Source of the DNA: Gliomastix tumulicola
Lineage: Eukaryota > Ascomycota > Sordariomycetes > Hypocreales > Bionectriaceae
DNA: 64,000 nucleotides
Assembly: GCA_001599755.1 (NCBI GenBank)
Contig: BCHX01000011.1
Coordinates: forward strand, 245,664-309,663
Direction: 5' to 3'
The position numbers were made by a program, and so were the translations under genes. The number at the start of each line of letters is the position of its first letter. The first letter of the stretch is position 1. Shown piece after piece: positions 21,240-32,921 of the stretch. The notes under the pieces are model-generated. The model ran no database searches. It worked only from the letters and a program-made list of their open reading frames with translations, and was not told the origin of the DNA.

Positions 21240-24200
21240 GCTAGGTTCTGCTCATGGCGCTTTCGTCTGCTTCCAAGTGGCAGAGAGTGTCCAGCCGATC
21301 GATAAAAGGGCTAACTCCTGCGTGTGCCTCTAGCGGCGATAGGGTGGGCAGGAATCTGAGCCCATCCAGATTCTGCCTGTTCTGTCTGCCTACACTGAAT
21401 CGGCACGAGGTATTAGCCGCCTTGCCGGCTCACGCCGGAAGGCTTATCTGACGATGTAGAAAAACAGGCGGTTGCGGCCGACTATTCTGCTGGCGGGCGG
21501 CAGAGTCCGGTGGTGGACGCCTTTACGAACGCCGTGTAGGACGGCTGTCCCGCTTATAGTGTGGAGAGATGGAATAGTGCTAACCTGTACACTAGTAGTT
21601 ATGGCCAGTTAGTTGGCATATTTGTGTCGCTGGGGAGGGGGCGCCGGGGTAGCCCTAGGGACTGCCGGACGGATGAGCGTGAATCAGAAAGATTGAAGGG
21701 TGAGGGGGGTGTAGCCTCAGCCTCGCTAAGGCTCGTTTGCCAAGGGCGACGTACATGTCAGTTGAGAGCGCAGGGCTGGGGAGGAACGCTGGTACCGGTC
21801 AACCCACTTTCGCTTCGACCCAGGCTTGCAAACAAACAAGTTGATACAAGGCGATACAAGACGGATAGACCCGGTATGGGTGGAAGCACAACTGCCCAGC
21901 CGACGGGTAATTTTCATCGCTACCTGAAGCAGCTCCGTCAAGGATCTCGATATCACTGGGCTAATGTCTACCAGTTCCTACCCCTGCCGTCAACCAGTCA
22001 CAGCTGGGTGATTGCTCATTATACCCAACGCTGCTCTGGCCCTGTCGACCCGAGGTGCACGCGAAGAGCACGCCGGCAAGTGGAACTGATTCATCTTCAT
22101 GACGCTCGATAATCTCCGCATCAACATGTTCGACGCACCGACGCATACGAGCACTGGCAAGATGATCTATGGCCTAGAGCTGAGATCAGATTCTGTACGT
22201 GTCAGTGTAATCAAACATCTCGCGTCTTATAGTTTCGGCCAGGTCGGCTCTGTGCCTCCGCCACATAGAAAAGATCCAGTGATTAAGGGCGGAATCAAAG
22301 TGGACAAGTAGCTACAAACGCTCTCCACAAACAGGTACCCCCCCCCCCCCCCCCCCGGGGTCCATCGCCCTCCTCGGCCCTCATAAAGAGCAGCGTGGCG
22401 CTGCCGTGCACGAGCCGCACAGACAGGACATCGGCTCTCCGATGCTGCGATGCGAACAAGAAGACGTCTGCGCAATTGGGCATCGTACAAAACAATCCAT
22501 GGAGCTTATCCAGCCAGCGATGTGACACCGTACACCGCTCCTGCCATAGCCTTTCGGTCGAAGATTCCGCTTCTCGGCCGGTGATAGACCGAACGTGGCA
22601 ATGATCGCCGCCCAAGGGAAAGAAAGAGCGTTAGGTCCTAACCCGTCAGGGCTTTTTATGTGTTGTTCGCTCAGGCGTCTGAGTCTCTAGAAACCGCCGA
22701 CAAAGGAACAGATAATAGGCAGGGGACTCTTCACGAGACCAGATCTCGTCGTGGTGGGGAACGGCTAGGCTGGGAAAGTCTTGTCTTGAGGCCGACTGCC
22801 GGTCCTTGTCCGGAGCGCTTAGGTTATCACTCGTATGAGAGGCATGAGCGGTGCGTTGGCGTGGCTCCGACATGTTAGTCCAGCTAAAGAATGATGTCGA
22901 AGTCAAGGGGTGTTTGGGCGCGCCTTGAAGTGGCAAGGATCTGCTAGCGATGGTGGTGATGTCGCAGCAGGTGAGCGTACTCTGCGAGGTGGTAAATGGG
23001 GGAGAGCGAGGTTTAGTAGGATGCGTGGCCCTCGCTGGCCGGTTTTCATTCGCAATGCCCGTCGGCGAATTTCTGATGCGGGTGTGGCTCTAACGGACGC
23101 GATGTGCACGCAGACATGGGCCGCAGCGACAAGGAATGTAAGGGAGGGGTTCATGACGCCCTAACCAGGGGTGACATCGAGGGGTGCATCATCGCTAGCA
23201 GAAAGAGATTCTCGCTGTTGAAAGCTCTGACGCACCCCGTCACCCGTACAAGTAGTATTGTGCAATCTCCTCAACCCCCCACCACCTGCCGGCTTATACC
23301 CCATCGTTGCCATAGTATGCAGGCCCCCTGCCTAGCGTCAAAGGCCCGTTAGGCAGCAGTTGTCCTGACCAACACGTTCCACGCCACTAGCAATCACAGC
23401 CCCCAGCGACATACGTCGCCACGCGCTACCCCTACCCGCGGTAGTTTCAAGCCCCGCACATCCATCACAGAAGCGCTGTAGGGTGGACCAGTTCCAGACG
23501 CAGGACCAGCCTAGGAAGCTATACGAGCAGGCTCTAGCTTAGCGGGGAGTCTAGCTTAGTAGGTGTCCCACCGCCCTTTGACTACCTTGCCCCTCACTCC
23601 TCCTGTCTTCCCTCTTCCTCGCCTCCACCCCCCTCTCATCCCATCCGACCGCTACGCCGTGTTCAAGCCCCACTAGAATCTTAGCCAAGGCCAAGTAGGG
23701 ATCGTTTGGCCAAGTAGGTGGTTCGCCAACCGCCGTTGTCTAGTGGTCGCAGCCGACACCGTTTCTCCCGGGTCCGAACACGAACCGTGTTCTGTAAATG
23801 ATCTCCTTTCTCCGGCGGCGGCTTTGGGGGCTATGTGTGTCCGATCCTCATTAGAGTCCTCACATAGAACGTTAGTACGAAACGCCTGCATGTGCTTCTA
23901 CGAAGAGGACCCAGGCGCCTGCCGCCCCCTTGAGCTGACGGCAGGGCCGAGCCACGCGTAGGCATGGCCAGTACCGGACCCCACTAGAGATCCGTGAAGT
24001 CGAAGTGGTAGAAGGTCGTCAACTCATTGCTTATACTGGAAAAGAAAATATGAAGCGAGTCCAGTAGCATCAGCGTGACGGGGGCTCTCCACCCTATAAG
24101 GAGTTAAACGGAAAGGACAAGATACAACAGATGAATAATTTTAGGAATGCTTAGGCTCGACCAAAGTCTAACTGTAGCCCATTCTATCCGGGGACTCCGC

Positions 24201-24850
24201 CTGAGTAGATAGGGAGTCATTTACACTGTAGGGACAGATGATGCCTGCCCTGAGCCAAGGACTCATGCTAGGGTGTAGAAGATGAGTACGTCCACCCTAG
24301 CTAGCGATTTTGTCTTCAGACAAGCAGTGCGCTGCGTAGTTCGCATTTTTGCACACGATCCACAATCGTATCGCCTTGCCAGAAACAGTTCCTAACCAAT
24401 GCTCTGCACTGCGACGTTGGCAGTGGTGCGTCAGCTTGGTTGTAGCATAGTTCGCTGAAGTAAGAGAGAGGCTACTCTACCAACTACGAGAAGCAGATCT
24501 CCTGAAAAGCTCCCCAAAGATGCTCGAACCGGGTAGTGATCTTCTAGCGGACTTCTAAATCATACGTACCTCAGATGCTTCCCATTCAATTGAGATGGCT
24601 TGACTTCTCGAGGCGAGTGGTCCCCTTAGCAGCAAGAGCGTAATTGCCTTGCTGAGACCACCCGCCCTCCGGGAGGGCGGGCGGGAGGGGAGCAAGAGAA
24701 GGACAAAAGACGTCCTCCCCGGAAGGTGGTGGAAGGCCGGGCTTGGCTCCGCTAGGCTCCAAAGAGTGAGTGGTCATGGATGGCCTTGTCCGACGGTTAG
24801 ACGAGAGCGTCTCCCAAGGCGGGTTGTGGTGGGCGGCCAACGCGACAGGT
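21240..24850. other. Long stretch without convincing gene; 19-C homopolymer
   Basis: The only protein-like piece is a possible first exon at 22099-22194 (MTLDNLRINMFDAPTHTSTG), followed by a good 5' splice site GTACGT but no convincing second exon. A run of 19 cytosines followed by four guanines lies at 22338-22360, just downstream. No other genes, RNA genes or transposon ends are visible. Confidence 0.45.
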
Positions 24851-24879
24851 GCTTGCGCCGGCCTCTGTCTGAGGACCGG

Positions 24880-25056
24880 GGCCAGCTGCCGGGTTGTCAT
24901 TCGTGGTGATCTATACGATGTGGCACGTTTTCTAGCTGATCACCCAGGAGGGAAAACCGCACTTCGGAAGCAAGCAGGGACCGATGCGACCGAGTCATTG
25001 AGTCCGTCTACTCGGCGGACGTACTTGACAGACACCAATCCCACGTGTGCGTTACC
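24880..25056 (+). pseudogene. Cytochrome b5-domain fragment
   Basis: The frame gives CRVVIRGDLYDVARFLADHPGG followed by KTALRKQAGTDATE, which is the first half of a cytochrome b5 haem-binding domain, including the axial-histidine motif HPGG. After ATE the expected continuation moves to another frame (IESVYSADVLDRH), as in flavocytochrome b2-type L-lactate dehydrogenases or other b5 fusions. A one-base indel is therefore likely. The second haem-ligand region is damaged (VYS where VHS is expected), no downstream flavin domain is visible, and the N-terminus is missing. Confidence 0.65.
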
Positions 25057-26450
25057 AAATGATCGTCCTCACACCGTGGGTTGCGTCCTATGTGATCTGA
25101 CCCAATTTCCATACCACAAGGCCGAACGTAGGGCCTGTATTTGCGTGAGCATCCTGATGGCGAGGTCCTGTGGACGCGAGCGGCGGCCAGGCCTGGCATT
25201 CTTTCATGGATGCGTCCCGAGACTGTTGAGCTGTCTGACCCGACACAAGGCATGATGATGCCCACGGCTTGGGCCTTTCCGAAGACGACGGGTGCGGCTG
25301 TGCCACTCGGCTCTGGGGACTTGGGTGCTGGTCGGGATCCACACCGTGCTACCGCATGCCGTTCGGTCTCGACATGAGGGTTTTTGGTGGCTGGGCTGGG
25401 GCCACGGAGCGAGGACAGGGGCACGCACGATTATGGTCAGCCTAGGCAGGGCATGGGAAGGCTGTCAGCATAGAGATGTTGGTACAGACACGCATGGACA
25501 CGAAGACAGACACAGGACGGGCAGCTACTAGCAGCATGCGGCCTAGGCCGGGCGAGGGGCGGCGCTGGGATGGTGGCGCTGACGTCGAGGCCAGGGGGAG
25601 TGGACATCGGGTCGCTGCTGGTGCTCCTGGGGCGCGTTTCTGGCAGCTGAAAAGCGTAGTGTTTAGGTGGCTGTTCTGTGTGTGTGTATGCATGCATGTG
25701 TGGATATAGATATATATATATAAATGTACATTTGTGTGCGTGGTTGGAAGCGCAAATCGTTAGGGTCGGTCTACTTGAAGAGAGGAAACGAATGGCATGG
25801 TAGGGAGCCGGGAGGCGTTCAAACGGCTTTGGCAGCGTTGGCACTCTGGACGTAGCCTAATGTCAGGAGCAAGTGTACGAATGAATGACTGACGTTGATG
25901 GCGGCCGGGGAGGGTTCGCAGCATGGGGACAAGTGCGTGTAGGTCCATTCGGGCGGTGTTGGGGGGATCGGCTCGGTGGTTCTGTGGTAGGCGGCTACGC
26001 TGTACGGGCCTCTCGATGCGGCGACGGAGGCGTCGGGCAGGAGCAATGTGCAGGGTAGAGAGATGGACAAAGTCCGGGCCGGGGCACGGGGCGCGGATGA
26101 TGTTGCCGTGCGGCGCTGTAGGCGTCCAGGGCCGTGGCCGGGTGTAGTCTGAGGTCTCTCCGGCGGGGAGGTTAGGATGGCGAGGGAGGGGGGTACAGGG
26201 TGGGCGTAGTGGATGATGGGGGTGGGGTGGGAGTTGGCGGTCGGTTTTGGCTGTGGAAGGCAACAGGAGGCGCTCCTGCCCGGCCTCTATCGGCTCCTGC
26301 CTTGGACAGAGGCAATGCAGGGTAAGCGGGCTGGTTGGCGAAGGTGAAGCAGGGAGAATGTGAGGCGAGGTAGGGTGGATGAAGCCAAGGGACGAGGCAA
26401 GGGAGCTGGACCAGGGCCGAGGGTAGGCTCGAGACGGGGGTAGGCGCAAG
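25057..26450. other. No gene; small TG/TA repeat
   Basis: Low-complexity GC-rich DNA with long overlapping open frames in several phases, which is expected in such sequence and not evidence of genes. A TG-rich then TA-rich microsatellite lies at about 25676-25722. Confidence 0.5.
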
Positions 26451-26454
26451 ACGG

Positions 26455-28690
26455 GGGTGAAGGTAGCTACGCCAGGGCCCCTGTAGGGCGTGCATGTCAC
26501 AAAGCAAGCTAGACCAGGACCCTTGCGAGGCCAAGACGTCAGTGGGCGGAGGCAAGCCAGGGTCCCTGTCAGCCACATCGCCAGCAAGCTCCGCCAGCCC
26601 AGGGCCCCTGCACTGATCGGGTGGGCTTGACCAGAGCCCCTGAGCTCATCAAGCTCCGCCAGATCAGGGCCCCTGCGCTCATCGAGTGGGCTTGACCAGG
26701 GCCCATAGTAGCCCAGGACGGGAGTCAACCAACCTAGCCAAGGGCCCCTGCAAGCCAGCACACCACCCAAACCAGCCACACCACCACGCCCCTGGCACAA
26801 TCACCCCCCGACAGAGTGACACTCCTCCGTCTCGTCCCCTCGTCCCCTTGTCCCACACTCCCTGCCCGCCTTCAGCCGACACCCTGTCAGTACTGAGCCA
26901 GGCTCCCTGTAACCCGAGGCCCGAGTGCACCAAGCTAGACCAGGGCCCTTGCCAGCCGTGACGCCGCTCAGGCGAGCTGAGCCAGGGCCCTTGTAAGGTC
27001 AAGACGCCAGTCAACGAGGTTCAACTAGTACGCCTCTAAGCCATCCCACCACCACTCACCCCCTACCACCTCACTCCCACCACCCCCCACACCCACCACC
27101 CCTCACTCCTACCCTTCACTCCTACCACCTCACTCCCACCCCCCTCGCCTACACCATCAAGCCGGGCCAGGGCCCATCCAAGCCACAGTACTACACAGCT
27201 AGACTAGGCCAGCGCCCTTGTCAGCACCGGCACAAGTCACTTGAGCCGCGCTGGGCCCCTGCAAACCTACGACGCTCCTCCATGGACCTAAGCTANGGCC
27301 TACGCAAAGCCATGGCACCGGCCGCCCAACCTANGATCGTAAGAGAGTGAGCCAGACNGGGGCTCCTACACGCACGCCAGCGCGCCCTTTAGCCACCCTA
27401 AGCCAGGCCCCCTGCGGCAGNGAAACCAGCACTCATCCAAGNNATTCCATTAGCCAACACCCCGACATGGTAGCCACACCACCACGCCCTGGCACCACCC
27501 CCGACAGAATGAGCCTCCTCGTCCGTCTCGTCCCCTCGCCCATTTGAACCTTGATGGAGGATGAAGCAATCAAGGGTGTCTCTTTAGCTTCTATAGGGCT
27601 ACGGGTGACAGGCCGTAGCAAAAGGGGCCTTGCCCACACCTGCCTCACCCCTACCATCTCATCCACACCACCAGTTCACTNGCACCCCCCCTCGCCCATA
27701 CACCCGGTGTNTCCTCGCTGGACTCTGGGACAGGCGGCCTTGAAGGCCAACTTTCCCTTGGTCGACGTGTTCAGCATCGTACTCACAGCAGCGGAAGGGT
27801 GGCGGGCCAGCTGGAGGCTCTCGGTTCGTCGTGGTCTCCCGTTCCTGTTGTGTCCTGCTGGTTCGTCTGTCGTCCTGTNGAATCCGTGTCCCGTCTCTTG
27901 GTGTCGGTGGCCAAGCGAAAGGCCGCCGGGCCGGGTGGTTGTATGCATGTATGTGTGTTTGTCTGTCTATGTGTTCCTGTGTGGGCGTTCGCATGGTGTT
28001 GGCGGGCACTGGGCAGAGAGACTGGGCCCCCATGGCGAATGTACAACCACCTGTTGTGTCCGGCTGTCTCTCCTGCCTGGGGGGAGGTCGGGCGGTGGCG
28101 GTCAGGCGGGTGGGAAGATGGATGGGGTCCGTGACGGCTCGGTAGGTGAGGGCTGTGGCCAGGGGGGGGNTAGGATGACGAGGGAGGGGGNGCAGGTGGG
28201 CGTAGTGCATGCACAGACTAACCAGGCTAGGCTAGGGCCCTTGCAAGGCTAGGACACCTGTGAACGGAGTCAAGCCAGGGTCCCTATCAGCCACACCACG
28301 GGTGAACCCAGCTAGACCAGGGCCCCTGTTAGCAAAAAACACGAAATGATGCCGCCAGGCAAGGGTCCTTGCTTGCCAGCCCACCGGCTAAGTACGCTAA
28401 GCCGAGGCCCATGCAAGGCACCACACTCGTCGACAAGGGGCTACGACACGAGGGGCGTGAGCTAGATCAGACCCCTGCCCAACATAAGTAGGCTGACCCA
28501 GGGCCCCTGCACGGCAAAGGTCTTTGCTCATAAGGCTGGGCCAGGGTCCATGCAAGTCACATCACTAGACGGCTAGGCCAAGCCAGGGTCCCTGCACTAC
28601 TAGCACACCCCTTAGTCAAGCGAAGCAAGGGCCCCTATATGCCAACACGCCCTTTCTCCGCCCTCAACAAGGGCCCCTGCAACAGCGAAA
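26455..28690. repeat. Dispersed array built on the palindromic core CAGGGCCCCTG
   Basis: Dozens of variants of CCAGGGCCC(C/T)TG, often preceded by GCTAGA or GAGC and followed by CAAGCC, occur about 30-70 bp apart, most densely at 26470-27020 and 28220-28680. The core is a near-palindrome around GGGCCC. Between the arrays are C-rich, almost G-free tracts with recurrent CCACCTCACTCCCA (for example 27045-27150). Many single ambiguous bases between 27296 and 28191 suggest collapsed or difficult repeats. The pattern resembles a decayed minisatellite. No coding function is supported, although long open frames exist in it. Confidence 0.7.
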
Positions 28691-28848
28691 CCAACACCCC
28701 TCCAAGCAGTCCCACCAGCCAACACCCCGACAGGGTGGCCTTGTCATCCCTACCACCTCACCCACCCCGTCCGTCACTCCCACCCCCCTCGCCCATCCTC
28801 CTGCTGTGTCCTCTACCCTCCCCCAGCATATCGTGCTCGCTACACACC

Positions 28849-29417
28849 ACTATCCCACTGACGACCACACCAACACCCATTAAGTCTGCCCCAAGTCCTC
28901 TCGGCCGGACCCCGCTAACACCCCCCTGACCATCACCCTCACAGTCCACCCCCGCTCTTTGTGCTGGACCTAGGTGGGAAGCTGCACTGTTGAATCCATC
29001 CCTTTCCCTCCTCCATCTACTTCTGACATGAACGAGTACGGCTTGATCGTAGCATTGGCAGGCGTTGGTACTGGACCGTGTGGTCACAGTTCCGGTGCAA
29101 AGACGTATGTGTCAATAGATGACCGAAGCAAGTATTGCGGTCAATAACCTTGTTGAAAGCTGAGACTATCTCTGTACTACCTAGGTAGTGACGCTGAAGT
29201 ATATATGAGAGGGTTGCTGGGAGCGACACAGGGGGGAGTGACAGTGTTCCGCGTCTCGTCGTTCCGTCGTTGTCGCTGTATGAATCCTAGACTAGCTGAA
29301 TTTGTACTATATGGGTGACCAAGCCGAAACACGGCGCCAGCTTGAATTGCTTATGCGAAAGACTGAATATGACGCTTGACTGAAGCATTGGTGGCGCTAG
29401 AATAGTAGCATATATCC
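28849..29417 (+). repeat. Left arm of a ~570-bp inverted repeat pair
   Basis: This segment recurs in reverse complement at 63433-64000 with high similarity. Shared landmarks are TCCCACTGACGACCACACCAA near the outer end, CTACCTAGGTAGTGACGCTG, a 30-bp hairpin and GGTGGCGCTAGAATAG at the inner end. Similarity stops sharply at CATATATCC (29417). The outer part also matches 32265-32335. The copy at the window edge is cut off, so the true repeat is longer. It is probably a transposon end or a dispersed repeat. Confidence 0.8.
29278..29307 (+). repeat. 30-bp hairpin, copy 1
   Basis: Two 10-bp arms (GTATGAATCC and GAATTTGTAC, slightly diverged from GTACGAATCC/GGATTCGTAC) flank a 10-nt loop containing ACTAGCT. 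The same hairpin occurs at 45230-45259 and 63543-63572. Confidence 0.65.
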
Positions 29418-29674
29418 CCGGACCAGTGATGAGATGCTAGAAGACTCTCGCCACAAAGAGCGACTGATTGTTAGCGGTGTTTGCTTCTGACCTCGGCAGA
29501 CCATGGCAGTATATGTCAGTCTACGCAAGCGTCCCGTCTGTTGCTAGGGAGTATATTGTCTTTATGCATCCACACGGTTTGCTAAACATTCTAGAGACGT
29601 TGTGAGTCGTATCCAAGTAGACCTGTATTTCTATGGATCACCTAATTAGAAGATAAAAGAACCAGACAATAGTC

Positions 29675-31577
29675 TTATCGTAAAAACCCTCTCCTTGCGG
29701 AAACTGCGTCTTGATGTAGTGTATATTGCGTCTCATTCACATGGTGAATCATCTCCTTGTTCGGGTGGATGGTCCGAACAGCAAAGCAAGCCATTCTCCA
29801 ATCGGCGCTGTCCCCTTGTTTGCCATGGCCATATTCCCACTTGAGACGCATATTTGCGTCGCCTTTACGCTGTGTTACCCCTATTTGGTTGAGTAGGCCT
29901 GTGACTCGCGACGAATCCAGCCATAGATCCGGGAAAAGAGCTGGGCGTAGACCACGGGACCCGTATGTCTCGTCGAAACGCTCCGAATACCGTGCCTCTC
30001 CACCAAATACGCTGAGCTAGCCTCCCTCGTGAATCGTGATAATGGGAATAAGACCAGGAGGGCTACCATCGCCGGGTACTGGGCTGATAAAGTTGGACCT
30101 GTCATTGGGGTCGCCTTTACAAGCAAATCCGTTTGGCGGGAAGGTGTCGACGATCTTCCTACCCTGCGCGCGCAAGCCTGCCCTCACGCGGCTGTTGAGG
30201 GTGGTCCAAATTTTCATTTCTGCGGCGTCTCTCCATTCGTTCTATGCACCGCCCCATGCCGTCTCGGGAATCTCCCACCTTTGACATGTTGCTGGCCATC
30301 TCAACCATTGCTTCGCCACCGAACCCTCGCCACATGCTCCGGCTTCAAGTCGAAGAATGTGTGGACGGTATCTCTCCTCTAAATCGAGCATGACCTCCTT
30401 CAATGTGTCTGTTGAGGTAGATGAACTAAGGAAAGCGTACAGGGCTTCGGTACGATAGAAGAGCAGCTTCGTGACACCGGCCAGTCGCAGCTCCTGCAAC
30501 CTCTTCCAACGCACGCGATATCTTGCTAGACTAGCGCTACTTTTTCCCATGCCAAGTTGGGCCATGAGTGTCCGCGCTGCTAGATTCTCTGCCCTGCTAA
30601 ACTCGTTCTTGGGCCCCCTCTGCGTTAGTAGGCCGTCCGGGTCAATCGTGGCCGCGCCTTTGTGGATGTAGTCCCAATAGAAGGTTTCACGATACCGACG
30701 GCGAAGAGTTGCCCCCGCATTGGCAGCGTACTCCGCCCCAAGCCCAGCCAGGATCTCCTCCCATTCTGCGCCTATGAGTTCATCCACAGCCGTCTGGATC
30801 TCGTTTGGTTGAGTTGGTTGTATAATGGCCACGGTCAGCCGCGAAGTCAGAGCGCATTTAGAGACGAGCTTCTGGCATTCCAGCATGATCCCTTCGATCG
30901 CTTGAATCGCCATGGATGCGAGCCTCAAGCCAAGACGAGCTTCTAAATGGGGAGGCGAGCAAACAAGCAGGGGACCGAAGTCGCACAACGACCCACGCTC
31001 TCTCAACTGAGGAACGTCTGATGGCACATGCTTCCTGTCAGGTGCCGAATGGATGGGCGGGCTAGATTCACGATGAGGGGTCGAAGCTAACAGCGTGGCG
31101 GTTGATGGTAGTGACACATCGCTGGGAGTCGAGACGATGCTGTCCGTTTCTAGAGACGGAATCAGCGCTGGTGATAGCGGTAGCCCATGCCCGTTAGCCT
31201 CTAAAGCTGCCGTTCCTTCGACAGGTTTGCTCTGCCTCCCACGCGTCGCCCTCTTCTTTCGTGGCGGTCTAGCCTGCCCTTCGTATGTCTTTCTGCCCTT
31301 CTTGTTGGTCTGTTCTGCGAGGCGTGCCGAGCCACGCTGTCTTTGTGCCGTTTCCAAGCCTTCTAGCAAGACCCTGAAGCTTCCACCATCCTGAACTGAA
31401 TCATGAGTTAGCGCCATCTTCATTTCTTGCTTTGTTAGCTGCCAGGCCACACGCACTAATAGAAACCAGCTGAAGAAGGCAAGCCTGGGCATCCTCCAAA
31501 CGCTCTTGACGAACGGCAGGTCCGACTACCTCGTGAAGCCGTTGTTGCGCCAGACTTTGGAGGTCTCTGGCTGCCAT
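29675..31577 (-). pseudogene. Unknown 613-codon gene with two in-frame TAG codons
   Basis: Exon 1 runs from ATG 31577 to 31457. The intron at 31456-31396 (61 nt) has GTGCGT, branch point GCTAAC and acceptor TTCAG. Exon 2 runs to TAA 29675-29677. Splicing is in frame, and the whole 613-codon frame is open except for TAG at 30242-30244 (codon 425) and TAG at 30017-30019 (codon 500). Protein-like sequence continues past both, for example TYGSRGLRPALFPDLWLD and GDANMRLKWEYGHGKQGD. N-terminal residues are helical. A basic, low-complexity segment (KKGRKTYEGQARPPRKKR) could enter the nucleus. The central part is helical (RVRWKRLQELRLAGVTKLLFY). I do not recognise a family. The gene sits between two GGGCCC-type arrays. 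It is either a very young pseudogene or one read through its UAGs. Confidence 0.65.
31396..31456 (-). other. Intron of the 613-codon gene
   Basis: On the minus strand it starts GTGCGT, has branch point GCTAAC and ends ATTCAG. It is 61 nt long. Removing it joins two open frames in phase 1, which neither frame achieves alone. Confidence 0.7.
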
Positions 31578-31809
31578 GGCTGCGTGTCGGAATGTGTGTC
31601 AAGGTCTCGCATGCATTATGGGAACCCATGAGGGCCGAGGGCTAATGCCGTACATGCCACATTCCTTTCCACGTATTCCAGGCTAGCCTTTCAGCATCAA
31701 ACCTTGCTATCCAAGGCAGCCCAAAACACCCACTTCCGGTACTGGCCCCACATCATGGCAGCAAGTCGTAGGTGACAGGAGGAAAGAGCGCTGGGTGACT
31801 GGGTATACC

Positions 31810-32340
31810 ACCAGTTACTTCATGGCCCCTGCGCGGCGAAAGTCCTGACTCATCAGGCCGGGCCAAGGCCCATGCACGCCACAATACTAGACGGCTAGAC
31901 TAGGTCAGGGCCCTTGTCAGCACAGAAAATGGCCACTTGAGCTAGGCTAGGGCCCACGCAAAGCCATGGCACAGGCCTCCCAAGCTATGATCGTAAAGGA
32001 GTGAGCTGGACCAGAGCTCCTATACGCCAGAACGCCCCCCGTCCCCTCTAAGCCAGGACCCCTGTGGTGGCTAAATAAGCACCCATCAAGCCATCCCACT
32101 AGCCAACCCCCCCGGCAAAGTGGCCTTGCCCACACTTTGCTCACCCCCATCACCTCATCCACACGACCTCATCCACACGACCTGTCACTCGCAACCCCCC
32201 TTCGCCCACACTCCTGTGTGTCCTGTACCTGCCGCCGACCAGTTGCACACCACACCCCACTGACCGCCATCACCGTTACAATCCACCCCCTCTCTTTGCG
32301 CCGGAGCAGGTGGAAGAGGCTACACAATGCAATCCATCTA
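31810..32340. repeat. Second GGGCCC-core array plus outer-arm module
   Basis: About six more copies of the CAGGGCCC(C/T)TG-type unit (31815-32065) are followed by CCACCTCA-type C-rich sequence. Then, at about 32265-32335, comes the module also seen at 28920-29010 and, inverted, near 63835-63930 (AATCCACCCCCTCTCTTTGC). The order array, C-rich tract, module is the same as at 28.2-29.0 kb, so the two are direct copies flanking the 613-codon gene. Confidence 0.65.
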
Positions 32341-32921
32341 CGTCGAAGAGAGACTTTGCTTTGGGTAGTCCCCTATAGGCGCACGATACGTCCTCAGCTA
32401 CTCTTTCTAGTACTATACGACTCAACCAGGGGCTTAACTTTCCAGAGCGGTGGCCATGAGCAACGACTATTGAGTCTGTTTGTGACGGGTAACCAAGCCG
32501 TAGCGGCTAGAGTTTTAACACCGTTCCGGAAATGAGGCAGAGAGGCTTCTATTGAGTTGCCCTCGGGGCTGCAGCATGTGTCTTCCGGGGCCGCGTGGGC
32601 GACGAGCCCGGCCCTCAATCCCATCGGCTGACGAAATAGAGATTAGGCTGGAATGTTCAATGAGGAGAATGACTCCGGGCTTGCTCAGCGTGGGTCGTAT
32701 GTGCTTCACATAAGTATGTTCCAAGATTATTCGGCCCCCGAGAATGTAGTGTATTTGCTCCATCTCAAGGAAATGAACGAAAGAGTAGTCATGTCAAAGG
32801 CCCTGCATGGCTGGCTAAGCGCGACACCTAGGTACAGGCCTCCCATCTCCTCTCACTCATCTTCTGCTCAACCTCCGTGTGCCTGCATCTGGAAAAGCCC
32901 CTCCCGGCAGACTGGCGGGCT
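32341..32921. other. No gene seen
   Basis: Only short open frames. GGGTAACCAAGCCG at about 32488 weakly recalls the sequence beside the hairpin in the inverted-repeat arms. Confidence 0.4.

Noticed and set aside
25437..28252. Long open frames, up to 346 codons, on both strands of the GC-rich repeat region
   Set aside because: They are Pro/Arg/Ser-rich, overlap in several phases and follow the repeat units. This is expected of stop-poor low-complexity DNA.
29675..31577. Additional introns removing the two TAG codons of the 613-codon gene
   Set aside because: The frame is kept through both TAGs without splicing, and no donor/branch/acceptor set of normal fungal quality surrounds either stop.
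28200..32340. Direct repeats flanking the 613-codon gene as LTRs of a retrotransposon
   Set aside because: No TG...CA ends, primer-binding site or polypurine tract were seen, and the enclosed protein has no pol features.
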